Counted from the stretch's first letter, positions 1 through 7,600 are shown. The stretch is DNA of 7,799 nucleotides from Clostridia bacterium (GCA_017395715.1 JAFQNZ010000031.1:1-7799); one strand, 5' to 3'. The notes: generated by a model from the sequence alone, not told the origin. Program-made: numbers and translations.

Positions 1-741
1 CTTTTCAACATTCAGTTTATTGTTGACAAAGACGATAACGTATTTATCATCGAAGTGAACCCCCGTTCTTCGAGAACGGTTCCGTTCCTTTCCAAAGCGA
101 CCGGTTACTCGCTTGCTGACATCGCAACAGAAGTTATCATGGGCAAGACTTTGAAGGAGCAGGGAATTTTCGATATTTATCCCGAAGAAAAGAAGAGATG
201 GTACGTCAAAGTTCCCGTATTCTCCTTCAACAAGATTCACGGTCTTGACGCTTACCTCTCTCCCGAAATGAAGTCGACCGGTGAAGCAATCGGTTATGAC
301 GACAAATTGAATCGTGCGCTTTACAAAGCACTCCAGGCATCGGGTATGCACTTGCAGAACTACGGAACGGTGTTTGCGACCATTGCCGATAAGGACAAAG
401 AAGAAGCCCTTCCTTTGATCCGCCGCTTCTACAACCTTGGCTTTAACATTGAAGCAACTGTCGGTACAGCGGAGTTTTTGAAGAAGAACGGCATTCGTAC
501 CCATATTCTGAAAAAGATCGGTGACGGAAGCGATGAGATTTATGATTCGATCCGTCAGGGTCATATCGCGTATGTTATCAACACAAGCGATGCGGCAACC
601 GGTTCGCAGAGCGACGGTTACGAGATCCGTAAGAGCGCTACCGAGAACAATGTGACAATGTTCACCTCTCTTGATACCGTTCGTGTGCTTCTTGATGTTC
701 TGGAGGAAACCACTCTCTGCATTTCGACCATCGATGCATAA
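1..741 (+). CDS. carB: Carbamoyl-phosphate synthase large subunit, C-terminal part (5' truncated by window)
   Basis: CarB makes carbamoyl phosphate from bicarbonate, ammonia (delivered from glutamine by CarA) and two ATP, the first step of UMP and arginine synthesis in the cytoplasm. The frame is open from base 1, so only the last 246 residues are present; the family is about 1,070 residues long. Residues 1-50 are the end of the second ATP-grasp domain, with the signature IEVNPRSSRTVPF at residues 17-29. Roughly residues 120-246 form the MGS-like allosteric domain. Within it the segment ATVGTAE (T153, T156), a lysine near 172 and INTS (194-196) correspond to effector-site positions of the E. 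coli enzyme, so an effector site appears to be kept. The stop at 739-741 lies 9 nt before pyrK. The gene is intact as far as seen. Whether it is the pyrimidine-specific or the only CarB in the genome cannot be told. Confidence 0.97.
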   Translation, partial: LFNIQFIVDKDDNVFIIEVNPRSSRTVPFLSKATGYSLADIATEVIMGKTLKEQGIFDIYPEEKKRWYVKVPVFSFNKIHGLDAYLSPEMKSTGEAIGYDDKLNRALYKALQASGMHLQNYGTVFATIADKDKEEALPLIRRFYNLGFNIEATVGTAEFLKKNGIRTHILKKIGDGSDEIYDSIRQGHIAYVINTSDAATGSQSDGYEIRKSATENNVTMFTSLDTVRVLLDVLEETTLCISTIDA

Positions 742-750
742 GGGGGCAAT

Positions 751-1497
751 ATGAAACAAGGTTTTTATACTGTTACAGAAAACACGGCGCTGACATCATC
801 TGTCTATCGTATGAAGCTTGAAGGCGATGTTACGGGCATTGCTTGCGGACAGTTTATCAATATTTTGCTTGACGGTTGTTACCTTCGCCGCCCGATTTCG
901 GTTTGCGATGTGATTAACACCGATAGAGAGCAGGCAATTGTTATTTTGTATAAAGTTGTGGGAAAGGGCACCGAAAAAATGGCGGCGCTTTCCATTGGCA
1001 CAACACTTGACGTTCTGACGCAGCTTGGAAACGGTTATGACACATCCTGCTCGGGAGAAGCACCGCTTCTCCTTGGCGGCGGTGTTGGTGTTCCGCCCCT
1101 CTATCTGCTTGCTAAAAACTTGATTGCCGAAGGCAAGAAGGTAAGCGTGATTCTTGGTTTCAATACCAAAGACGAAGTTTTCTACGAAGAAGAGTTCAAA
1201 GCACTCGGTGCGGATGTGACGGTTACGACCGTTGACGGCTCTTACGGAACAAAGGGCTTTGTGACAACGGCAATGGCTGAAAAGACTTACACATATTTTT
1301 ATACCTGCGGTCCCGAACCCATGTTAAAAGCGATCTATTCCGCATCAAACACAAGCGGTCAGTTCAGCTTTGAAGAAAGAATGGGTTGCGGTTTTGGCGC
1401 TTGCATGGGTTGCTCCTGCAAGACGGTAACAGGTTACAAGAGAATCTGCAAGGAAGGTCCTGTGCTCGTAAAGGAGGAGATTTTATGGCAGAAATGA
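751..1497 (+). CDS. pyrK: Dihydroorotate dehydrogenase B, electron-transfer (FAD/2Fe-2S) subunit
   Basis: This is the cytoplasmic iron-sulfur flavoprotein partner of PyrD. It passes electrons from dihydroorotate oxidation through a [2Fe-2S] cluster and FAD to NAD+. The 248-residue length is typical. The N-terminal FAD-binding barrel contains R47-P-I-S50, the RxxS flavin motif of the ferredoxin reductase superfamily. The central NAD-binding domain has GGGVGVPP at 109-116 and CGPEPM at 186-191. The C-terminus has the cluster-binding cysteines C213, C218, C221 and C233 (C-x4-C-x2-C-x11-C); C223 is an additional cysteine. The ATG at 751 follows an AAGGGGG Shine-Dalgarno site at 740-746. The gene overlaps the start of pyrD by 13 nt, consistent with translational coupling of two subunits of one complex. 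Homologues can act with other dehydrogenases, but the adjacent class 1B PyrD makes the assignment secure. Confidence 0.96.
   Translation: MKQGFYTVTENTALTSSVYRMKLEGDVTGIACGQFINILLDGCYLRRPISVCDVINTDREQAIVILYKVVGKGTEKMAALSIGTTLDVLTQLGNGYDTSCSGEAPLLLGGGVGVPPLYLLAKNLIAEGKKVSVILGFNTKDEVFYEEEFKALGADVTVTTVDGSYGTKGFVTTAMAEKTYTYFYTCGPEPMLKAIYSASNTSGQFSFEERMGCGFGACMGCSCKTVTGYKRICKEGPVLVKEEILWQK
1471..1477 (+). promoter_or_regulatory. Ribosome-binding site that fixes the pyrD start
   Basis: The sequence AAGGAGG is a full match to the anti-Shine-Dalgarno core. It lies inside the end of pyrK, 7 nt before the ATG at 1485. It selects that ATG over the longer in-frame extension beginning at 1386, whose extra 33 residues lie wholly inside the pyrK cluster-binding region and resemble nothing in PyrD proteins. 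Confidence 0.9.
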
Positions 1498-2396
1498 AAG
1501 TGAATCTCTGTGGCATTGAGCTTGACAATCCGATCATTCCCGCAAGCGGTACATTCGGCTTCGGTTATGAATTTGCAGAGGTATATGATATCAATCTGCT
1601 TGGTACGTTTTCCTTTAAGGGAACGACCAAGGATCCCCGTTTCGGAAATCCCACACCGCGTATTGCCGAATGTCCTATGGGCATGATCAATGCGGTTGGT
1701 CTTCAGAATCCCGGTGTGGATAAGGTGATTTCCGAAGAGCTTCCCAAGCTTGCCAAGTGCTTTAACAAAAAAGTGATGGCAAATGTCAGTGGCTTTGCCA
1801 TTGAAGACTATGCTTACACCTGCGAAAGGCTTGATGCTTGCGAGCAGGTAGGATGGCTTGAAGTGAATGTCAGCTGTCCGAACGTACATGGCGGCGGCAT
1901 GAGCTTTGGTACATCCCCCGAAGCTGCGGCGGCTGTGACACGCGCTGTGAAAAAAGTGACAACCAAACCGGTTATCATTAAGCTTTCACCTAACGTGACC
2001 GACATTGTTTCGATCGCAAAGGCGTGTGAAGAGGCGGGTGCTGACGGCATCAGCCTGATCAATACGCTTCTTGGTATGCGTATTGATTTGAGAACAAAAA
2101 AGCCTGTGATTGCCAACAAGATGGGCGGTTTTTCGGGAAGCGCGATTTTCCCTGTGGCAGTTCGTATGGTATATCAGGTGGCAAACGCGGTTAAGATTCC
2201 CGTTGTGGGTATGGGCGGTGTTTCGTCTGCCGAAGACGTGATTGAAATGATGCTTGCCGGTGCTACCGCTGTTGAAGTGGGGGCTGCCAATCTCATCAAC
2301 CCCTACGCTTGCCGCGATATTATCAACGATTTACCCCGTGTGATGGAAAAATACAGAATCAATTCATTAAGTGAGATCATTGGAGGAGTACAGTAA
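1485..2396 (+). CDS. pyrD: Dihydroorotate dehydrogenase B, catalytic FMN subunit
   Basis: PyrD oxidises dihydroorotate to orotate on FMN and hands electrons to PyrK and then NAD+. The 303-residue TIM-barrel protein begins [16 protein letters not shown] and continues with the class 1B segment [13 protein letters not shown]45 lies in FKGTTKDP, in the substrate/flavin region. The active-site loop [11 protein letters not shown] carries the catalytic-base cysteine C131; class 1 enzymes use Cys, whereas class 2 membrane enzymes use Ser. K166 in IKLSPNVTD contacts FMN. GMGG at 242-245 and the downstream AGATAVEVG segment form the FMN phosphate site. It has no membrane anchor, consistent with a soluble NAD-linked enzyme. 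It starts inside pyrK, and its stop shares one base with the pyrF start (TAATG). Confidence 0.97.
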   Translation: MAEMKVNLCGIELDNPIIPASGTFGFGYEFAEVYDINLLGTFSFKGTTKDPRFGNPTPRIAECPMGMINAVGLQNPGVDKVISEELPKLAKCFNKKVMANVSGFAIEDYAYTCERLDACEQVGWLEVNVSCPNVHGGGMSFGTSPEAAAAVTRAVKKVTTKPVIIKLSPNVTDIVSIAKACEEAGADGISLINTLLGMRIDLRTKKPVIANKMGGFSGSAIFPVAVRMVYQVANAVKIPVVGMGGVSSAEDVIEMMLAGATAVEVGAANLINPYACRDIINDLPRVMEKYRINSLSEIIGGVQ

Positions 2397-3094
2397 TGGG
2401 AAAAGATGTTATCATTGCGTGTGATTTTGACAGCGCAGAAAAAACATTTGCCTTTCTTGACAAATTTACAGGCAGAAAGCCTTTTGTAAAAATCGGTATG
2501 GAGCTTTATTACGCAGAAGGTCCTTCGATCGTTCGTGAGATCAAGAAGAGAGGGCACAAGATCTTTCTTGACTTAAAGCTTCATGACATTCCCAACACCG
2601 TGAAAAAATCGATGGCGGTTCTTTCGCGTCTTGATGTTGACATGACCAATCTGCACGCTTCGGGTACGGTTCGTATGATGGAAGCGGCCATTGAAGGTCT
2701 GACCCGTGAAGACGGCAGCCGTCCGATTCTCATTGCGGTGACACAGCTGACTTCTACCGATGAAGAAAGCATGAGAAAAGATCTTCTGATCGAACAGCCG
2801 ATTGCCGATGTTGTGATGCACTATGCTGCCAATGCCAAAAAGGCGGGTCTTGACGGTGTTGTTTGTTCTCCGCTTGAAGCAGGCAAAGTACACGATACCT
2901 GCGGCAAGGATTTTGTGACAGTAACACCCGGTGTTCGTTTTGCTGACGGTGACATTGGCGACCAGAAGCGTGTGATGACACCTGCAGAAGCCAAGAAGAT
3001 CGGCTCGGATTACATTGTGGTTGGCAGACCGATCACTGCAGCTGCCGATCCTGTTGCCGCATACGAAAGATGCGTTGCGGAATTTGTTGACTAA
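2396..3094 (+). CDS. pyrF: Orotidine 5'-phosphate decarboxylase
   Basis: PyrF decarboxylates OMP to UMP, the last step of the de novo pathway. The 232-residue protein is of the short bacterial (B. subtilis-like) type. The Asp/Lys charge network is complete: D10 in ACDFDS, K32 in [10 protein letters not shown], and D59, K61 and D64 in [13 protein letters not shown]. Each is exactly one residue below the B. subtilis numbering as I recall it. The phosphate-binding end is present as TPGVRF near residue 180 and the Arg-containing VVGRPIT segment near 204-210. The ATG at 2396 is preceded by GGAGGAG at 2382-2388 with 7-nt spacing. It overlaps the pyrD stop by one base, so translation is probably coupled. 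Nothing is odd about it. Confidence 0.97.
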   Translation: MGKDVIIACDFDSAEKTFAFLDKFTGRKPFVKIGMELYYAEGPSIVREIKKRGHKIFLDLKLHDIPNTVKKSMAVLSRLDVDMTNLHASGTVRMMEAAIEGLTREDGSRPILIAVTQLTSTDEESMRKDLLIEQPIADVVMHYAANAKKAGLDGVVCSPLEAGKVHDTCGKDFVTVTPGVRFADGDIGDQKRVMTPAEAKKIGSDYIVVGRPITAAADPVAAYERCVAEFVD

Positions 3095-3098
3095 GTGA

Positions 3099-3104
3099 AG
3101 GGGG
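3099..3104 (+). promoter_or_regulatory. Ribosome-binding site that fixes the pyrE start
   Basis: AGGGGG lies 8 nt before the ATG at 3113. An in-frame GTG at 3095 sits upstream of, and partly against, this site and cannot use it. The ATG at 3113 is therefore the better start. It also places the active-site residues at the numbering seen in enterobacterial PyrE (R99, K100, K103, H105). Confidence 0.8.
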
Positions 3105-3112
3105 ATAACAAA

Positions 3113-3769
3113 ATGGAAGGCTACAAAAGAGAGTTTATTAAATTCCTTGAGAGCGCGGGCGTTCTCAAGTTTGGTGATTTTACCGCAAAAAGCGGCAGAA
3201 AGATTCCGTATTTCATCAATGCCGGTGATATCAAGACCGGTGATCAGATTGCCAAGCTCGGTGAGTTTTATGCCAAGGCTTACTTTGAAAAGGTAGGCAA
3301 CAAGCGTACTGTTCTTTACGGTCCTGCTTACAAGGGCATTTCGATTGCGGTTTCTTCTTCGATCGCACTTTCTAAAGAAGGTCTTGATGTTCCTTTCTTC
3401 TTCAACCGCAAGGAAGCAAAAGACCACGGAGAAGGTGGCGTGTTTGTTGGCTATGTTCCGAAGGCAGGCGAAGAAGTGGTCATCGTGGAAGACGTTATCA
3501 CCGCAGGTACGGCGATTCGCGAAAGCATGGCAATCCTTTCTTCTTTGGAAGACGTGAAAGTTGCCGCAACATTTGTTATGGTTGACCGCAAGGAAAAGGG
3601 AAAGACCGACAAATCTGCTATGGCAGAAGTAGAAGAAGAATTCGGATTCCCGGTCTATTCGGTTGTTGATGTATATGACATCATTGAATATCTTGAAGAA
3701 GACGAAGCCAATGCCGAAAACGTAACCCGTATTAAGAACTATCTGGCGATCAACGGTGCGAAAGCGTAA
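3113..3769 (+). CDS. pyrE: Orotate phosphoribosyltransferase
   Basis: PyrE joins orotate and PRPP to give OMP, the substrate of the PyrF encoded just upstream. The 218-residue length is close to the roughly 213 residues of the enterobacterial enzymes. The flexible catalytic loop reads [12 protein letters not shown] with R99, K100, K103 and H105. The PRPP-binding motif [13 protein letters not shown] (about 122-134) has the paired acidic residues E126 and D127 and the TAGTA phosphate loop. The N-terminal [14 protein letters not shown] segment is the usual orotate/PRPP hood region. The gene follows pyrF by 18 nt and precedes pyrB by 14 nt. A GTG at 3095 would add six residues but has no Shine-Dalgarno site of its own. 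Confidence 0.96.
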   Translation: MEGYKREFIKFLESAGVLKFGDFTAKSGRKIPYFINAGDIKTGDQIAKLGEFYAKAYFEKVGNKRTVLYGPAYKGISIAVSSSIALSKEGLDVPFFFNRKEAKDHGEGGVFVGYVPKAGEEVVIVEDVITAGTAIRESMAILSSLEDVKVAATFVMVDRKEKGKTDKSAMAEVEEEFGFPVYSVVDVYDIIEYLEEDEANAENVTRIKNYLAINGAKA

Positions 3770-3783
3770 AAGCGAGGGATACG

Positions 3784-4887
3784 ATGAGAAGCCTTATCGA
3801 TATTAAGGATCTTTCAGTAGAAGAACTGTATGACTTGATCAACATTGCCAATGACATTGTGGATCATCCGAAAGAGTATGCCGAAGCCTGCAAGGGCAAG
3901 AAGCTTGCTACGCTGTTTTTTGAACCGTCGACCCGTACAAGACTCAGTTTTGAAGCTGCGATGCTTGAGCTTGGCGGTTCGGTGATTGGTTTTTCGGAGG
4001 CAACCTCTTCTTCTGCTGCCAAAGGTGAAAGCATGGCTGATACCGCAAAAGTGATCAGCTGTTATGCTGATATTATGGCGATTCGCCATCCCAAGGAAGG
4101 TGCGCCTTTTGTGGCATCGCAAAATGCGACTGTTCCGGTGATCAATGCCGGTGACGGCGGTCACTGCCATCCGACACAGACCTTGACAGACCTTCTTACG
4201 ATTTTCCGTGAAAAGGGAAGACTTGACAAGATGACGGTTGGTTTTTGCGGTGACTTGAAATACGGAAGAACGGTGCATTCCTTGATTGCGGCGCTTTCGC
4301 GTTATCAGGATATTGAGATCGTTTTGATCTCGCCCGAAGAGTTGAAGCTTCCGAGCTACGTGATTTATGAAACGCTTAACAAAAACAATATGACATACCG
4401 TCAGGTAACAGATCTTGACGCCGCCATGCCGGAGCTTGATGTGTTATATATGACACGCATTCAGAGAGAGCGTTTTGCCGATCCCAATGAATACGAGCGT
4501 TTGAAGGACAGTTATATTTTAACACCCGAGAAACTTGAAAACGCCAAAAAAGATCTTGCCATACTGCATCCGCTGCCCCGTGTGAACGAGATCAGCGTAA
4601 AGGTTGACGATGATCCCCGCGCTTGCTATTTCAGACAGGCGCTCAACGGCAAATATATCCGCATGGCACTCATTCTCATGCTTTTGCGTGAGGCAGAAAA
4701 AGACCGCACGGTGATGAAGCCGGAAGGCGATTTCTTAATCAACACCGTAACTTGTAAAAATCCGAGCTGTATCACTTCGTGTGAGCAGGAACTCGACCAA
4801 ATATTTAAGTGGACAGAAAAAGAAAACGGAATCTGCCGTTGTCTGTTCTGCGAATCGAAACAGATCGTAAACGAAAGGAAGATATAA
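3784..4887 (+). CDS. pyrB: Aspartate carbamoyltransferase catalytic chain fused to a PyrI-type zinc domain
   Basis: This enzyme carbamoylates aspartate with carbamoyl phosphate, the committed step of pyrimidine synthesis. Residues 1 to about 305 are a complete catalytic chain. The carbamoyl-phosphate loop FEPSTRTR has S49-T-R-T-R53. S76 and K80 lie in the SSSAAKGES loop donated to the neighbouring subunit. [10 protein letters not shown] carries H129 and Q132. MTRIQRERF and LHPLPR form the aspartate side. The catalytic family normally ends near residue 310, but this protein has 367 residues. The added tail resembles the C-terminal domain of the regulatory chain PyrI: C324-x4-C329 in TCKNPSCIT and C353-x2-C356 in CRCLFCE. 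The interval from the second to the third ligand is 24 positions, the same as in E. coli PyrI (C114 to C138). The PyrI nucleotide-binding domain is missing. The start has GAGGG at 3774-3778, 5 nt upstream. The stop is one base before guaB. Confidence 0.95.
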   Translation: MRSLIDIKDLSVEELYDLINIANDIVDHPKEYAEACKGKKLATLFFEPSTRTRLSFEAAMLELGGSVIGFSEATSSSAAKGESMADTAKVISCYADIMAIRHPKEGAPFVASQNATVPVINAGDGGHCHPTQTLTDLLTIFREKGRLDKMTVGFCGDLKYGRTVHSLIAALSRYQDIEIVLISPEELKLPSYVIYETLNKNNMTYRQVTDLDAAMPELDVLYMTRIQRERFADPNEYERLKDSYILTPEKLENAKKDLAILHPLPRVNEISVKVDDDPRACYFRQALNGKYIRMALILMLLREAEKDRTVMKPEGDFLINTVTCKNPSCITSCEQELDQIFKWTEKENGICRCLFCESKQIVNERKI

Positions 4888-4888
4888 G

Positions 4889-6394
4889 ATGGCTAAGTTT
4901 ATAAATGAACCTTCACATACTTTTAATGAGTATCTTTTGATCCCCGGATACTCTTCGGCAGAATGCATTCCTGCCAACGTCAGCTTGAAAACACCCCTTG
5001 TAAAATTCAAGAAGGGTGAAACCCCCTCGATCATGATGAACATTCCGATGGTTTCTGCTATCATGCAGTCGGTATCGGGCGACCGTCTCGCTGTTGCCCT
5101 TGCTACCGAAGGCGGTGTTTCTTTCATTTACGGTTCTCAGACCATTGAAGATGAAGCCGCTATGGTTCGCCGTGCCAAGAACCACAAGGCAGGCTTTGTG
5201 GTTTCGGATTCCAACATCACGCCCGATGCTACCATGGCAGACGTGGTTGCACTCAAGGAAAAGACCGGTCACTCCACCATTGCTGTTACCGATGACGGCA
5301 CAGCAACCGGCAAGCTGCTTGGTATTGTGACCAGCCGTGACTACCGCGTGACCCGTATGGATCCCGCTACCAAGGTGTCTGAATTCATGACTCCCTTTGA
5401 CAAGCTGATCTATGCCAAAGAGGGAACTACACTCAAGACGGCGAATGACATCATTTGGGATCACAAGCTTAACTCGCTTCCGATCGTAGATGACAACGGT
5501 CATCTTTGCTACATGGTATTCCGCAAGGACTACGACACTCACAAGCAGAACCCCAACGAGCTTCTCGATGCTTCGAAGCGCTATGTTGTCGGTGCCGGTA
5601 TTAACACCCGTGACTATGCCGAAAGAGTTCCCGCGCTTGTGGAAGCAGGCGTTGACGTGCTTTGCATTGACTCCTCTGAAGGCTTCTCCGAATGGCAGAA
5701 GAGAACCATTGCTTGGATTCGCGAAAAATACGGCGACACTGTAAAAGTTGGTGCAGGTAACGTTGTGGATGCCGCAGGCTTCCGCTTCCTCGCTGACTGC
5801 GGTGCTGACTTTATTAAGGTTGGTATCGGCGGCGGTTCGATCTGTATCACCCGTGAAACCAAGGGTATTGGTAGAGGTCAGGCAACTGCTTTGATCGAGG
5901 TTTGCGCAGAACGCGACCGTTATTTTGAAGAAACAGGCGTTTACATTCCTGTTTGCTCTGATGGCGGTATCGTTCACGACCACCACATCACACTCTCTCT
6001 TGCTATGGGTGCCGACTTTGTGATGCTTGGCAGATATTTTGCCCGTTTTGACGAATCTCCCTCCAACCGCGTATCGATCGGCGGCACTTACTACAAGGAA
6101 TACTGGGGCGAAGGTTCTGCCCGTGCCCGTAACTGGCAGAGATACGACCTCGGTGGCGACAAGAAGCTTTCGTTTGAAGAAGGCGTTGACTCCTATGTAC
6201 CTTACGCCGGCAGTTTGAAGGACAACGTGGCAGTATCGCTTGCCAAAGTGAAATCCACCATGTGTAACTGCGGCGCACTCACCATTCCCGAACTGCAGGA
6301 AAAGGCAGTGCTGACTCTCGTTTCCGCTACCAGCATTGTGGAAGGCGGCGCGCATGACGTTATCCAGAAGGATAAAAACACAATTACCAAGTAA
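4889..6394 (+). CDS. guaB: IMP dehydrogenase, Tritrichomonas-like branch with CBS domains
   Basis: GuaB oxidises IMP to XMP with NAD+, the rate-controlling step toward GMP. The 501-residue protein is a TIM barrel interrupted at roughly residues 95-220 by two CBS domains ([12 protein letters not shown] ends the first; [12 protein letters not shown] lies in the second). D261 in CIDSSEG binds the cofactor. The catalytic loop is [12 protein letters not shown] with C319. D358 is in CSDGGI, and the mobile flap has R418 and Y419 in QRYDLGG. These numbers (261, 319, 358, 418, 419) match what I remember for the Tritrichomonas foetus enzyme, as does the GGGSIC and [10 protein letters not shown] wording where most bacterial enzymes have GPGSIC and GVPQ. 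The start has AAAGGAA at 4874-4880, 8 nt upstream. Codon use is very biased: only one TTA, CTA or TCA codon (TCA at 4913) in the whole gene, suggesting high expression. Confidence 0.97.
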   Translation: MAKFINEPSHTFNEYLLIPGYSSAECIPANVSLKTPLVKFKKGETPSIMMNIPMVSAIMQSVSGDRLAVALATEGGVSFIYGSQTIEDEAAMVRRAKNHKAGFVVSDSNITPDATMADVVALKEKTGHSTIAVTDDGTATGKLLGIVTSRDYRVTRMDPATKVSEFMTPFDKLIYAKEGTTLKTANDIIWDHKLNSLPIVDDNGHLCYMVFRKDYDTHKQNPNELLDASKRYVVGAGINTRDYAERVPALVEAGVDVLCIDSSEGFSEWQKRTIAWIREKYGDTVKVGAGNVVDAAGFRFLADCGADFIKVGIGGGSICITRETKGIGRGQATALIEVCAERDRYFEETGVYIPVCSDGGIVHDHHITLSLAMGADFVMLGRYFARFDESPSNRVSIGGTYYKEYWGEGSARARNWQRYDLGGDKKLSFEEGVDSYVPYAGSLKDNVAVSLAKVKSTMCNCGALTIPELQEKAVLTLVSATSIVEGGAHDVIQKDKNTITK

Positions 6395-6420
6395 TCTAAT
6401 CTGATAGGAGATTATACAAT

Positions 6421-7422
6421 ATGGAAAACAATCTTCGTCCCGAATCGATGGCTCGCATCACAACCATTGAACTTGCCAATGCTTTCATTGAAGAGCAGAT
6501 CAAGGAAGTTCGCGCTCAGGTTGGCGACAAGAAGGTACTTCTTGCGCTTTCCGGGGGTGTTGACTCCTCGGTTGTGGCAGCGCTTTTGATCAAAGCCATC
6601 GGCAAACAGCTTGTTTGCGTACATGTTAACCACGGTCTTATGAGAAAGAACGAGAGCGAAAATGTTGTGGAAGTGTTCCGCAATCAGCTTGATGCTAACC
6701 TCGTTTATGTGGATGCTACCGACAGATTCCTTGATCTTCTTGCCGGTGTGTCCGATCCCGAAACCAAGAGAAAGATCATTGGCAAGGAATTCATTGAAGT
6801 CTTCGCCGAAGAAGCACGCAAGCAGGAGGGCATCTCCTTCTTAGCACAGGGAACGATCTATCCCGATATTCTTGAAAGCATCAAGCAGGCTGAAGGCAAA
6901 AAGGCTGTTAAGTCGCACCACAACGTAGGCGGTCTTCCCGAAGATCTTCAGTTTGAACTCGTTGAGCCTGTGAAGCTTCTCTTTAAGGATGAAGTTCGCA
7001 TGGTGGGCAGAGCGCTCGGCCTTCCTTCCGCTATGGTTGACCGTCAGCCGTTCCCCGGTCCCGGTCTTGGCGTTCGTTGTCTTGGCGCGATCACCCGCGA
7101 CAGACTTGCGGCTCTGCGTGAAGCAGATGCGATCCTTCGCGAAGAATTTGACATTTGCGGTCTTGCCGGCAAGGTATGGCAGTATTTCGTTGTCATTCCC
7201 GACATCAAGAGCGTTGGCGTGAAAGACGACAGCCGCTACGAAGGCTGGCCCGCTATCATTCGCGCGGTGAACTCCAAGGATGCAATGACGGCTTCGATCG
7301 AACCGATCGATTATGCTGTTCTTGCCAAGATTACTGCAAGAATTACTTCTGAGGTGGCAGGCATCAACCGCGTGCTGTATGATATTACGCCTAATCCCAC
7401 AGGAACGATTGAATGGGAATAA
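6421..7422 (+). CDS. guaA: GMP synthase, ATP-pyrophosphatase part only (no glutaminase domain)
   Basis: The protein adenylates XMP with ATP and aminates it to GMP. Its 333 residues correspond to the C-terminal two thirds of the usual fused bacterial GuaA (about 510-525 residues). The PP-loop SGGVDSS is at 44-50, VNHGLMRK follows, and the lid segment KSHHNVGGLP is at 164-173. DRQPFPGPGLGVR starts at 207, and the dimerization domain ends in the family's GTIEWE terminus. No Cys-His-Glu glutaminase domain is encoded: guaB ends only 26 nt upstream. The ATG at 6421 has AGGAG at 6406-6410 with a rather long 10-nt spacer; the next in-frame ATG (6448) has no comparable site. Archaea encode the two domains separately, so this could be a split enzyme with a glutaminase elsewhere, or one that uses free ammonia. 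The catalytic part looks intact. Last gene before the terminator. Confidence 0.94.
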   Translation: MENNLRPESMARITTIELANAFIEEQIKEVRAQVGDKKVLLALSGGVDSSVVAALLIKAIGKQLVCVHVNHGLMRKNESENVVEVFRNQLDANLVYVDATDRFLDLLAGVSDPETKRKIIGKEFIEVFAEEARKQEGISFLAQGTIYPDILESIKQAEGKKAVKSHHNVGGLPEDLQFELVEPVKLLFKDEVRMVGRALGLPSAMVDRQPFPGPGLGVRCLGAITRDRLAALREADAILREEFDICGLAGKVWQYFVVIPDIKSVGVKDDSRYEGWPAIIRAVNSKDAMTASIEPIDYAVLAKITARITSEVAGINRVLYDITPNPTGTIEWE

Positions 7423-7437
7423 TTCAATAAGGCTTTT

Positions 7438-7482
7438 AAGTGGCTTGGAATCTTTATTTCAAGCCACTTTTTGCACGTTTTT
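7438..7482 (+). terminator. Intrinsic terminator of the pyr-gua operon
   Basis: The arms AAGTGGCTTG (7438-7447) and CAAGCCACTT (7460-7469) pair perfectly over 10 bp. The stem extends through a G-U pair (7448/7459) and three A-T pairs to leave a four-base CTTT loop (7452-7455), about 14 pairs in all. A run of five T (7468-7472) follows, and another five T occur at 7478-7482. On the opposite strand no T run follows the stem, so it works in one direction. It lies 15 nt after the guaA stop and separates the operon from the AT-rich region. Confidence 0.93.
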
Positions 7483-7503
7483 CAATTTTACGTGAAAACA
7501 CTT

Positions 7504-7533
7504 TTGACAACAGTTTGATTGGGGTTATATAAT
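7504..7533 (+). promoter_or_regulatory. Candidate sigma-A promoter P1 with perfect consensus hexamers
   Basis: TTGACA at 7504-7509 and TATAAT at 7528-7533 are both exact consensus hexamers separated by 18 nt. The site lies 22 nt past the end of the terminator T runs and points to the reading frame at 7665. Transcription would start near 7540, leaving a leader of about 125 nt. I saw no other exact pair of hexamers in the intergenic sequence. Confidence 0.8.
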
Positions 7534-7544
7534 GTTGTAACATT
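7531..7544. repeat. Inverted repeat overlapping the P1 -10 box and start region
   Basis: AATGTTGTAACATT has perfect 6-bp arms around a 2-bp centre. It overlaps the last three bases of the P1 -10 box and covers the probable start site. This is where a repressor dimer would bind, but no regulator is identified and the arms are short. Confidence 0.45.
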
Positions 7545-7566
7545 TTTGCAAATGGACTTGTAACAT
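7535..7566. repeat. Direct repeat of TTGTAACAT, 23 bp apart
   Basis: The nonamer TTGTAACAT occurs at 7535-7543 and again at 7558-7566. The 23-bp offset is close to two helical turns, so both copies would face the same side of the DNA. The first copy lies inside the inverted repeat at 7531-7544 and the second lies just upstream of the P2 -35 box. A two-site operator is possible. Confidence 0.45.
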
Positions 7567-7567
7567 C

Positions 7568-7596
7568 TTGAAATATTGAGTGCTTTGTGATACAAT
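7568..7596 (+). promoter_or_regulatory. Candidate second promoter P2 with extended -10
   Basis: TTGAAA (7568-7573, one mismatch to consensus) and TACAAT (7591-7596, one mismatch) are 17 nt apart. A TGA triplet directly before the -10 box (7588-7590) gives an extended -10 motif. The start would fall near 7603, about 60 nt before the ATG at 7665. In AT-rich DNA some such matches arise by chance, so this is less sure than P1. Confidence 0.55.
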
Positions 7597-7600
7597 ATTG

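Noticed and set aside
1386..1484. Longer pyrD start adding 33 residues
   Set aside because: The extension overlaps the pyrK cluster-binding region in another frame, resembles no PyrD, and lacks a ribosome-binding site as good as the AAGGAGG before 1485.
3095..3112. GTG start for pyrE adding six residues
   Set aside because: The Shine-Dalgarno site lies downstream of this GTG and serves the ATG at 3113, which also gives the family's usual active-site numbering.
2573..3427. 284-residue minus-strand frame opposite pyrF and pyrE
   Set aside because: It is an in-register antisense shadow; pyrF and pyrE happen to share a reading frame. Both sense genes have complete active sites.
4913..6355. Long open frame on the minus strand opposite guaB
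   Set aside because: It is in exact register with guaB and exists because guaB lacks TTA, CTA and TCA codons. Its translation shows no family motif.
6395..6420. Possible remnant of a glutaminase domain or a frameshift before guaA
   Set aside because: Only 26 nt separate guaB and guaA, there is no coding remnant, and guaA has its own ribosome-binding site. The short form looks native.
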